This document shows, in pieces, positions 11,494 through 22,674 of a stretch of 64,000 nt of DNA (within the stretch, counting starts at the first letter, position 1; every line of letters begins with the position of its first letter). The position numbers were made by a program, and so were the translations under genes. The notes under the pieces are model-generated. The model ran no database searches. It was not told the DNA's origin and saw only the letters and a list, made by a program, of their open reading frames with translations. The DNA lies in the NCBI GenBank assembly GCA_025093555.1, contig JAIWNF010000032.1, positions 310,001-374,000 on the forward strand, read 5' to 3'. The stretch comes from Circinella umbellata (Eukaryota; Mucoromycota; Mucoromycetes; Mucorales; Lichtheimiaceae).

Positions 11494-14400
11494 TCACGTT
11501 TTCAATAATTGCATTCGATTGAGTGAAATAGAAAGGTAAAATAATAATGCAAAAAGTAAATGACTTTTTTGTTTTCTCTTTGTTTCAAGTTATTATTAAG
11601 ATAAGAGAAAGAAAAAGAGAGAGAGAGAAAAAAGAAAAAGAATGAGAGGGAAAAAAAAAAAGTTGGTATGGTTTTTCTTTTTCCTTTTAGGAAATGGAAA
11701 CAATTTTAAATAACACGTGAAAAGTAAAAGTAATACTAAAAATCCTTATGTTGCTCTCCCCCAAAAATTAAAATAACTGCCTATAAAGTTACACGCGATA
11801 TTTTTCATTTCTTTTCTATATCGTAATCATATCGATTTATTATGATGAAAAAAATTTTTTTTATCATATTCATTTCGAATCTAAAGAGTTTCCCACACTG
11901 GTTACTCTTTTTTTGTTATATACCAGTATATTGTATAAACAATATAAAACTTGTATATAAACAAAATCAACAATATAATTATGATAAAAGAAAGGAGTGA
12001 GAGAATCAAACTGCGGGAAATTCGGGAAGATGGATCAGCAAAAATAAAAACGTGTTATTTTTTATTGTCCATTGTTGTTTTCCTTTATTCATATGATTTT
12101 TATTTGAACCACTTTAAGCACACAGATGATATAATCGAGAGTTTCATACTAACTTAAATGCTTCCAAGAGAAAAAATTGCATCATAACAATAGATAATCT
12201 ATAAATGTTGGTTACTAAGAAACAAATGTTAAATGAAAAACTACGTATTCCCACTCGGACTGATTTCTACGTAGATAACAAGGAAACGACGTTAGAGAAT
12301 CGGTAGCTTAGAAAGCTAAATAATCCATTCTAATAGGCAGCGGCGTTTAAGCTTCTTTTTCTCAATTTGAACAAATAATAAAGAGATTGTTATATTAGTA
12401 ATAACGGTCTCATAGTAAACACATTCATGACAAACATTGATTATACATCAGATACGTATATTATAGTTTAAGGCTAATAAAGTGACAGTACTACAGTATA
12501 CAAATTAATAATATGACACATGTACGCTGTCATGTTGAATATATAGGTACTCAATTATTTAATGCAGTAGTGTTTCCAGGCTATCTGGATTGTTACAGGT
12601 ATTATTATTATCATTATATGTATGTAAAAAAGAAATGATCTCTCTTTCTCTCTAAATATGCATTTGGTTGTGAGTTATTTCAAATCATTTTGACAACTTG
12701 CGTGCTTGACCAAAGAGATTTTCGTTATTTGTAAGCCCGCCATCCTTTTTTTCTTATGCAACTCCACTTGTCAATGATGATAATTGTGATGACAAAAAAA
12801 AAGCATTTATCTCGGAGCCCTTGTATATTATAAAGAAAATAACTTTTCACAATTACAGAATAGAAATAAACATGTGATATAGGTATAAAAAGATATCTCG
12901 TGAAAAATCCCACATGCTCTGATTTTTTTTTTGATGTTCACATTTTCTTGATCCGATGAATACACCAACTTACCTATTGATATGGTAACAACAACAAATA
13001 AAACCTCGAATACAGTGATATTCAAAGTGTTATATCTCGGAACACATAAAGAGTATTTGTATAAACTATTGTATATATAAGATATATGGGTGCTTTTTTA
13101 TATATCTATGTAATTGAAAAATTGGTTACTCAACACTCAATTAACCCCACACGAAAAAGAAATACCTATTTTGAATTTCGTATTGTAGATAATGGTTTTT
13201 TTTTCACTTTTCTTTGGCATTATCAAGCATAATTTTTTATGTTTGCATTCTAATTAGAAAGAAAGTACTTAATAATATTTCAGCATCATTAATAGCTTAT
13301 GATTAAGGTCAGAATATTTAAACTACATGATACAGGAAAACAGAAGCACATGCAGACTCATACATACATCCTCTCACTCCCACACCAGCAACAATCTTTA
13401 TGGAAATAAAGAAAAAAAGTCAAAGTACTATATATATAAGTCTACGTATATAAATCGGGTTTGGCCTTTGTGCGTGTTGTGTCAAAATATCCAAAAATGT
13501 TTAGATGATTATTATTCTATTACGTACCTGATATACACTTGTTTTTTTCACAACCACCCCCTCAAACGTTCGAGACTCACGTTTACATACAAATATGTTT
13601 TCCACATATTCGCAAAAAAAAAATAGTTTACTAACTAAAAAATAGTTTTTTATTAGGTTTTACTTTATTAAATTACATATATTCTTCTTACTAAAAGAAA
13701 CCATGACCACATTAAATGGTTATGTCCGAACATAACGGAGGAAAGAAAAAGAAGCATGGAGAAATAATATATTCCCACACACAACACATGCACATAAATG
13801 GTAAAGTGCAAACTTTGCTCCTACTCTTCTATGTGCTGGCCTGTGCATACTACTAAGTGGTACAAGACATAATAATATTTCATCTAAATAATTCAATAAC
13901 CTGATCAAACCATGCTAAGTTCTCAACTTTGATCCATTTTTACTACAATTCATATACCAATTGAATTATGTTATAACAATCAAAGTACATAATGGTTGTT
14001 ATTTCAATAAGAAAATAATTTTAAAGCTGTGTTGAAATATAGTTTAGTAATGTACGTGTTAATAGTAATAAAGTAATATATAAATGTGACATAGGTACAT
14101 ATAATGTCAACAAGATACAAAAAAATATAGATCGGACTGTTTACGTACTATTGGATATGGCCTTTTCAAAGGTTTACTAAATTTCATTTGATGTGTCAAT
14201 CATACCATAGTCAAAAATGTATTCGCGTCATTCCAATGTTTTCTTTATGTTATTATCTGTATGAAAAAAGGTACACATACCTAGTCTTATCTTCGTTTTA
14301 CATATCCTCTATCCAATATCCCCACTCTTTTGAACTTATTATAACTTTTACCATGCCCGATCCAACTTCAATTGAATGAGAGTAGAACTTACATACTTAT

Positions 14401-15669
14401 CATTAGTAGTAATGCTTATTTCGCACTGCTTCTTTCATTCTTGATCTCCCTCATGATCTTCCATCACTTTATCCTCTTGTTCTTAATCTTCCTACTTCAT
14501 CCACTGGGTTGTTGCCAAATTACGTTCCAGTAAACAACGGTGTCAATAGTAGTCAACCAGAAAATCTTTCATATGTATTTTAAATACCCAAGGAAGTTCC
14601 CCTGGGGGGTAATGCCGGAGTAAACCGACATTTTGATCTTTTTTTCTTGCTTCGTCGTTCCGTTCTTTTACCACTAGGAAACAACGAACTGTGAACACAA
14701 GTGACAAAAAACACAAGAATGAAAAGGGAAGTGGGAGCTCTTTTTTCTTCCACTAGGTTACTATATTGAAAAACTCCCTCCCTCCCTCTCCCTAATGTCG
14801 CAGCCAACGAAAAAAAAAAATAAGCTCGCGATCAAAAACTCTAAAATATACCCATGGAGTTAACATTCTCGTCTCCAATGTATTATTTTTATTTTCCTTA
14901 GACATGTAATTAGATCGTGTTTGGCATTCTTAAGATACTTATCGACCCACTGTCACGTTGAATGCGTGTTTTCTATATAATAAAAATGAAAATAAATTGC
15001 AGAATAAAAATGGAAACAGGAAACAACAAGTGCAGAACAAGAAATGAACTATTTATACAAAAAAAAAACAAGTTGACTAAAATAGTAGTTTTGAAAAAGT
15101 GAAAAGATACGTAAAACGGTAAAGAAAATGTCAAACAAGAGAAATATGGAAAAATAAACTGATTATAATATATAAGTATTAAGAATAATGCAGGAAGAAA
15201 ATGGAGCCATGAAATATCAAAGAGAAAGTTTCTTAAAAAAAAAAAGTATTGGTTACGGGTGTGCCGCCTATTCTAAGCAATCCGAAAAAGTACCTGATTA
15301 AAGCCGACTTTTGCTTTCGTTATGTTTCAAAATAACAAAAAAAAAAATATGGGGGAAGGGCGTACAGGCGGGTCTGTGCTTTTCTCGGAGTTGTGCTGTG
15401 AAACAACTGACAATAATAGAAAGTAAACTAGAAGGAGTTGATCACTATGGCATTTGTACTTCTTTATCATTTACTTCATAATCATTTTCCTTTTCAAATT
15501 TTATTGATATAAGCTTATACTTTACTTAGTAACAACTTCATCTGCGCTGTGCTTTAATTGATGTAAGCCAATGAAAAATTTTCAAGTCAAAACGGTCACG
15601 AAAGAAAAAGTTATAAAACACGGTCAATTTTTGTCCCAGTTGATTTTTTTTTCTTTTTTTTTTTTCTTA

Positions 15670-15855
15670 ACGGCAATGGTCCAGGGAGAAAGAATAGTCA
15701 GCGAAATCAGTTGGCCATGGCTGTGAGTAGTCCACTTCCTCTTTCGCAAACTGTTGTTAACTGGTGCTAGCACAACGGCAAGGGTCCCTGGAGTTAACCG
15801 GCAGTCAGCTATCTAGCCCACTTCCGCTTACGCAAACTTTTGTTACCTAGCATTG
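15670..15855. repeat. Two diverged direct repeats of ~80-105 bp
   Basis: Copy 1 (15670-15774) and copy 2 (15775-15855) share in order an ACGGCAA-GGTCC block, AGTCAGC, CCACTTCC, CGCAAAC and a TTGTTA block, with indels between them. They are locally richer in G and C than the surrounding desert. The function is unknown; they may be a decayed tandem repeat or paired regulatory modules. Confidence 0.65.
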
Positions 15856-18800
15856 GTCTTTTTTCTTTTATATGCCCTTTTTTTCTTCTTTTATAAAAAA
15901 AAGAAAAGTCGCAAGGTCTTCTTTTTTCGATTTCTTCTCCTTACAGAAGATAAAAATTCAATAAGAAAATGATAAAAATAATTATTACTTTTATAATAGT
16001 AGCAGTAATAAATAAAAATAATAAGTTCAATTCAGAATTTAGCTTTTTTTTTTGTGGTAATGAAAAGCTTCTTCCTTTTTTTTTAAGTGTGTTTTTCTGT
16101 TGCCATTGTGAATGGGCATAGACATAAACGCGTTGCTATGGAAAAACGCGTCTATTTTATTCTTGCAAAGTGATTTTATGGACAAATATTGGTTTTTCTA
16201 TTATTATTTTAGCAAAACGTAACATCTTTTCAACGAAGACTACAGTATGAAGGGGGTTTTTGTTTCTTTTAATTCTATTTCTGAACTTTGCGATTGCAAA
16301 AGTAAGCAATTGTCTGAAAAAAAATCGTTTGTATACAATGGTACTAATATTTGTATACTTTAGCTTTCATAGTTTGACATTCTTACTTTGTCCCTTACGT
16401 CTGACCAAGAGGTTTGTTTTTTGACAATGTTAAACAACAAGTGCTTTATTATAGGATGACGACACATAGCTGTAACTTTAATGAAACGCTGTCTTTTGGA
16501 TTGTTAGTTATAATAATTCATTTCTGTGTGGTTAACTTATGTGTTACGAACAATAGCATATGTATAAAACATTAGATTATATTTTTATGAGCTGTTATGA
16601 TTCTAAAAAAAAATTGACGCGTTTAACACCGTGGGGTTCGTTTCTCCCTTTACTAACCAATCAAAAAAAATCCCACAGATACATAAACACTGATTTTTTG
16701 CTACAGTACTAAAAAAAATCGCTTTTGTAGATGATAGTCGAACAAGCTGGAACTAATGAGCAGTAAAAAAACAATATACTTTTATATTATTTTATTGTAG
16801 AAGGCTGGTTTCCCGTATTGTGAAGTTAACTAGAACTATACTCTACTAAAAAGAACGTCTTCAATTACGTACGTAAATTGACGTTTTATTATTACACCTT
16901 TTCTTCGACATCATGATAGTTTATTAGATTCTTCTATTATAGTATATCATAATAAAACTTTCTAACATCAGTTTAAGGTACTGTTAACTTCTATCTGGCC
17001 TCACCCTTGCCTAATGATGTGGTGATATGCTGACCTACATTTTACTATCTAAAAAAGACCCTGAATGACAGTAAATAAAGCATTCTCAGAATTATCCACC
17101 CATATCTTCCTGGTGACTCTCTTTAAGAATTTTAGATCAAAAGAAAAGAGAGTGCTGGTTAGCTGGTTGCTATATATTTCCATCGTCTTTATTTACTAAA
17201 TTAATAAATATAATAAATAAACGTATATGTTTGTTAACACAAGACAAGAACAAATACAACTAAAAGTGTTTATTTTATTTCGGCGTATGTATGACAAAAA
17301 ATTAAGAGTGGGATGAACTTGGATGTTGTTATATGCATAAATAATTACACGAAGAAGAAGAAATCGATCGACCACCAAAAAAAAAACAAGTTAATATTTC
17401 TTTGCTTTCTCCAATTTATTTAAAAATTTTATACATAAACAAAATTCAATTTCTTAATACGAAAACGTCATAATACACAACACGTTCTAATTTTGCTTTG
17501 CCTATTTATGGAGATGATTGTAGTGCCTATATGATTTGTAGAAAGAAAAACATATTACTTTTATTGTAATATTAAATAAAAGAAAGTAAAATTGGCTCCA
17601 CTCTTTGTATGATAATTTGTTTAGGTCTGCGTAGTTAATGCAATATTATGATCTAGAATCGAAAGTACGTAGTAAAAAAGCAAATACATAAGTTGTACTT
17701 GTTTTATCCCCATGACAATCGTTGTACGACACCACATTCTGTTAAATATGAATTGATCGTAGAAGAAAACTTGTTTGTTGTATAGATTATTATTTATATT
17801 TAAGAAAAATTGATGAGGTTTTTTCTTCGATTACGTATGATTATAACTGTTAAAAAAGAAGATAATGAATTAAAATTAGTGGTAGACTAATTGAGTGATA
17901 TCATCTCCGATGCTTTACTTTAGAGTCTGGCTCTTTACTATGAGAAACTTTTGTTTTAGAGAGTACGTACGTAGGATAACAATGAATTTTCACTCTATTA
18001 AACTTTCAAATGAAACTAGTAATGATGAGGCCATATATTATGTATATATATATATTTAAATAAATGTCAAAGTCATAAATGTTTTTAATCGTATAACTGT
18101 TTATATGACGTCAAACATTTAGATTTGAAAGGGGCGAATGAACAATTTTTAAGGGGGTTTCAACTTTTTTTTAACTTTCATATTAAAAAATTATTGACAT
18201 ATAATAAATGGTTTTCTTTGTCTTCAACTTTTAATAGGTCTAAAATTGATTAATGTTTATATATACTTGAAAATGAACAAGCTTTGTTTATTTACTTAAA
18301 AACAACAATAACAATAATAATAATAATAATAATACTATGTCCATCTATTATTTGGACAAGTTTTTCTTGTTTTTCTTTTTTATTATTGTTATCGATATAT
18401 ACTCTAGTAATAAGTAATTTAATAAAGTGATATGGGTGATCAATGCCTTTTTTACAAAGAATAAAATCAAGGTGTCTTAATATGTATAATATTCGTTGTT
18501 TGTTATTAACAAATAAAAATTACATACATAATAACAACATTTTCCCCTGGTATATATATAAAGTATTCTACTTCATATAGTAAACACTATGAATTTCATC
18601 ATAAGTTATAAAGGGTCTATATATACTTCTTGATGTATATATTGTACGAACTAGCAAGATTTTAAATGAGCGGAGGATTTAACTAAATATCTTTTGTAAA
18701 TCGATACTCTCAAAATATAAATCGTTACGTAGCAAAAGATGTTTTTTATCGTGTTATTTTCCAGATTTGAAAAAATGTTTTGAAAAACACTTTCCCCTTT

Positions 18801-18970
18801 TCTGTGTTTTCTTTTTAGAGAACAAGATAATTATCAATTATTATTTTATATACTAACGACGACAATAATATTATTGAGAGTGGAGGAAAAAAGAGTATAA
18901 TTCTCTTTGTTGGGGGGGGGAATATTTTTCAGAACAACTCAACAATGGATCAACTCTAACAAAATTCTTT

Positions 18971-18993
18971 GGGGAGTGGGGGGGTGGGTGGGG
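18971..18993 (+). other. G-quadruplex-capable tract upstream of the secreted protein gene
   Basis: Four guanine runs (4, 7, 3 and 4 long) are separated by loops of 1-3 bases, and a run of nine G lies 50 bp upstream (18912-18920). This is unusual in AT-rich DNA and lies about 320 bp before the start codon at 19315. Confidence 0.6.
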
Positions 18994-19171
18994 AAAAGAG
19001 ACAACGAGTCCATATATTACTCAATTAAAAACTTTACATTAGTTTGAAAATCCAAAATGGAAAGAGAGGATAAAGACCGTAATTAGAGCTTCTGGTCTCT
19101 TTAACATGCTGTATTATTGTTCATACGTATGCACGTTATAGATCTGGTCCCTTTTTTTTTTTGAAAAGTTA

Positions 19172-19178
19172 TATAAAT
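19172..19178 (+). promoter_or_regulatory. Candidate TATA box of the secreted DPBB gene
   Basis: A TATAAAT element lies about 140 bp upstream of the start codon at 19315. It is followed by a pyrimidine-rich leader with CA-rich patches, as in other strongly expressed fungal genes. This is assigned by sequence only. Confidence 0.45.
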
Positions 19179-19314
19179 ACACCCAAACATGTTAGTTTAT
19201 TCTTCATAACTTTTTATATATACAAAACCCCATTTCATTCATTTATCATTAAGCCTCCACTCTCTTTTTTTTTCTAAATCTTCCGTATACAATATAAAAA
19301 CCTTATTTATAATC

Positions 19315-19707
19315 ATGTATTTTTCTTCTTCTTCCAAGTTGGGCTTCTACCTTATTACCTTGTTTGCCATGTTGGCATTGATTTTTTCTAATGTAAAAGC
19401 ACTTCCTTTACATCGTCGTCAATCATATTCTGGCGACGGTACCTTTTATACTGTGGGTCTTGGTTCTTGTGGTCAAACAAACTCTGATACAGAAATGGTC
19501 GCTGCCTTAAGTTCAAGTTTAATGTCTTCCGGTGATAATTGTGGTAAACAGTTGACAGCTACAAGTGATGGTGGATCTGTTACCGTTACGGCTGTTGATT
19601 CTTGTCCAGGTTGTGCTGAAGGTGATATTGATTTTAGTCCTGCTGCTTTTGAAAAGTTGGGTAGTCTTGATAAAGGTCGAATTTCTATTCAATGGTCTTT
19701 TGACTAA
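19315..19707 (+). CDS. Small secreted double-psi beta-barrel (RlpA/expansin-like) protein
   Basis: This is a single-exon 130-residue protein. Residues about 1-29 form a clear signal peptide (basic start, then FYLITLFAMLALIF, ending VKA). A dibasic RR follows (LPLHRRQ) and could be a Kex2 processing site. The mature ~95 residues match the double-psi beta-barrel fold: a GDGTFYTVGLGSCG opening, an NCGK loop, a VTVTAVDSCPGC strand pair and the terminal DIDFSPAAFEKLG helix. Four cysteines can pair. Such proteins (RlpA-like, papain-inhibitor-like, riboflavin-aldehyde-forming-enzyme-like) are secreted, bind cell walls or proteins, and usually lack an enzymatic activity that can be predicted. It stands alone, with 7.8 kb of non-coding DNA upstream. 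The start is the first ATG and the one that gives the signal peptide. Confidence 0.88.
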   Translation: MYFSSSSKLGFYLITLFAMLALIFSNVKALPLHRRQSYSGDGTFYTVGLGSCGQTNSDTEMVAALSSSLMSSGDNCGKQLTATSDGGSVTVTAVDSCPGCAEGDIDFSPAAFEKLGSLDKGRISIQWSFD

Positions 19708-20518
19708 AAAAAAAAAAAACTCCAATTTTTTTTTGGGGGGTGCTGGTTTTCACCATTCTCCGTTGCTATCCTAATTGTATTTCAGTAGTAAAAAGAGTAG
19801 AGTTTTTTTTTATCTTTATATACCCTAAACAACAACATTCCTTTTTTTCTAATCTTTTGCCTTATCATCTTTACTTTATCTATGCCTCTCTATACATTTA
19901 TGCTTGATGCAGAAAACATTACTATGTGTAATGTAGTTTTTTTTTCTTTTCTTTTCTTTACATACACAAAATAAAGAAATAATATTGTGGCAGTGCCCTT
20001 AATAATACTCAGCATAGAAACACTGAACTTTGATTATATTAATAAACACATAATATGAATAATATACAATAATAGCAGTACTTTCAAATATCCTCTTTAA
20101 ACCTAAAAAAGTTCAAAGCGAAAAATAATAATAATCAGAATTTGATGATATTGATTGTATAATCAACGACATCTTATTAATAATAAGTCAAATAGCTGTT
20201 TCAAAACTATCAACACAAAATAATTTCAAATACTACTTGGTTCGACATGTGGACATAAAAAGAAACGTTTAGTTACATTAGTGTAGTATTTAGGAAAGCA
20301 CGGAATCTGTGATTATTTGTTATGTACGTGCACCAAATTTTTCTTATGCGTCATTATCAGCAAAATGGAAATTTGGTAACGGTGAACATAAATTTAGTAA
20401 TCTCGGAAGACCATTCTACTATGTAAAAAGCACTTTTTTTTTTGATGGGTAAGAAAAGAAAAACACAAATCTATAAGAACACTTTTATTTTTTAAAAACT
20501 ACTATTATACATTACTTT
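19708..20518. other. Intergenic, convergent 3' ends
   Basis: A/T-rich shared 3' flank of the secreted protein gene and the F-box gene, with an A run right after the stop at 19707 and a possible AATAAAG signal near 19970. No coding potential seen. Confidence 0.5.
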
Positions 20519-22674
20519 TTAATAATATTTTATACTAATTGTTTCACCACGATGATGAAGATTAGTTTCTAGAAGATTATAAGTCGATTGATCCGACTGG
20601 GATAATCTTTTATTATTGTTGTCAGAACGCTGTCGAATAATTATATTTTTTAATGTCTTCCAATAATTCGTTACCATGACCAAATCGGGGTGTATAAAAT
20701 TTAAATCAAGAGTTGTTTCAATACTACTGTCACCATTATTATCAATATTACTTTTTTTATGGTGAGAATGATCATTTGCTGCTAAAGCTATTCTTTGTAA
20801 TGCTGTGGTTGTTAATGAATGTGAACAATTAAGTCGAAGATATCGTAGTTGACTAGATCGAAGTGCCAATGAGTGTAAAATTGTATCTGTCACCCACGGG
20901 CCTTTGAATGTTGCTGTTGTATTGATTTGGTTGATAATAGAAAGAGCTTGTAATGGTCGGCAACATAATAAAAATGCACTCAATGAATCAGAAAATAATG
21001 ATGTGGAGGTAGCAGTCATTATTACTGGTTGATGTATATATATCAGAAGTTCACGTAGTTGTGGATAAAAAATCTCATCTTTTTTGTTACTATCATGCTG
21101 TTGAGCCAGTTGTAATAAAAGTTGAGATGTTACAATGTAACCATCATAATTCAAGTATAATAATTCAATGGTGCTTTGGTGGTTCTTTATAAAAGAGAAT
21201 ACTTGATCACTTGTCATATTATTATTATTATTATTATTACCAGCTATTACTAATCGACGTAAGCCATTTCGATAACTTCTTTTTCCAATCTTGTTTATGG
21301 TAATAGCGGTATCTGGCATTCTACATTCGTGATTAATAACAAAATCTTCAAGTAATAAACATGATTCATTAACAGTTGACATGAGTTGACCATGGCATAT
21401 TGAATCTCGAGGGTCTAAGAATAACTGTCGAAGATTTGAACATTGTCGTATAATTTCGTTTATTAATTGATTATTGTTGCTGTGAGTAAATGATTCTGTT
21501 GATGGACATCCACCCAATGATATTTCTAGATATGTAATTTTGAGTGACATATTGTTGGTTGCCATATGTTTAAGCTCGTTGATACTATTCGAAATTGATG
21601 ATGATATATCTATGTTGCTGTCGTTCGTTAGCAATGGTACGTGTTTGAAAACAAGACGTTCCATTTGATAACATACCAACACAAGATGACCTATTGATAG
21701 GGTAGTTGGAAGCATCACATTATTTAACTCGATTGATTTTAATGACGAATGAAATTGTAAATAATTCAAAAAAGATGCTGGATTGGTATTGATTGTCATA
21801 TTCTCGATCACTATTTTTTTTTTTGTGTTATAAATATATCAAAACACGTATTTATAATAATTTGTTAATAAAATCAAAGTATTTATGTCTAAATTCCTCT
21901 CTCTTGCTTTTTTTTTTCTTTCTAGAAGAAATTGTATATCTTACCGAGTGTTTGTAATGGATGATGATATTCATGCAATGCTTCTAAGATTGAAAATGCA
22001 ATAGAGGATGGAAATTTTTCAAGCAATGGTTGTTTTTCTTTTTGTCCAAAAAACTTGACCCCGTATTTTGTTGTTGATGATAAATACAATTTAAATAATT
22101 CGGTATCAAGTTGTGGAAGATAGGCTTCAATTAATTGCCAAAATGGAGGCCATTTAATAATAAATCGACACCATGATTCACATACTGTTGTACATTTGAT
22201 CAAGTCGATCAATGAGAGATGACCGAATATTAAACTTATAATATCATATGCAAATGTTGATACCACTTTATCACTCATTAATTCTGTTGATGCGGCTGCA
22301 TTACTTTGCAGAGGTTGTGGTTGTTGCTGTTGTTGTTGCTGTTGTTGTTGCTGGTTTGTTAATTCAGTATAAACTACATCATAATTTCGTTCCAATAGTG
22401 AATAGCTGGATATGATGGTAGGTACACAATCAAGACCTCGTCTATAAACTGCTAAAGCATTCTTAAGGTTGCTTTGTTTAAGATAAGTACGACCAGCTAA
22501 AAGGTATCCTTTTGGAGATGTCGGAGCAATTTTAATCATTTCATTAGCAATAACAAGTTGTTTACCAAGATCATTATGTACTGTGGTAGCTCTAGTTTCC
22601 AGTTGTGATAATCGTGCTCGAGTGGATGTAGTAGCAGATGTTACAGCATCAATTCCTCTTTTAAGAAAATGCAT
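20519..22674 (-). CDS. TPR - F-box - LRR protein (Pof3/Dia2-like architecture)
   Basis: Two exons, 22674-21945 and 21810-20519, join in frame (G plus TG) to 673 residues. The N-terminal ~100 residues carry TPR-like helices (a GYLLAGRTYLKQSNLKNALA unit), followed by a polyQ run. An F-box follows at about residues 140-180 (FAYDIISLIFGHLSLIDLIK, then the CESWCRFI helix). Exon 2 is a series of leucine-rich repeats (LKSIELNNVMLPTTLSIGHL and LRYLRLNCSHSLTTTALQRI types). F-box proteins bring substrates to the Skp1-Cul1 ubiquitin ligase. The order TPR, F-box, LRR is that of yeast Dia2 and fission yeast Pof3, which act on replisomes, but LRR F-box proteins are numerous in these fungi, so orthology is not claimed. 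Confidence 0.82.

Larger units (their letters stand above)
11494..19314. other. 7.8 kb gene desert
   Basis: This is AT-rich sequence with no ORF above about 100 codons and none that looks protein-like. It contains a pair of diverged ~100 bp direct repeats (15670-15855), two ACGCGT boxes at about 16127-16152 with a third near 16618, many TACGTA palindromes, and a guanine-rich stretch at 18912-18993. One short reading frame at 12513-12598 is followed by a GT and could be an exon, but nothing joins to it. No tRNA or snRNA was recognised. Confidence 0.6.

Noticed and set aside
12513..12598. Short coding-like frame in the gene desert followed by GT
   Set aside because: Only 29 codons, and no downstream exon or family match could be found.
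13327..13626. 99-codon frame in the desert
   Set aside because: Composition is that of random AT-rich sequence; no signal peptide, domain or splice partner.
14580..14807. 75-codon minus-strand frame
   Set aside because: No recognisable motif and no conserved start context; length is within chance expectation.
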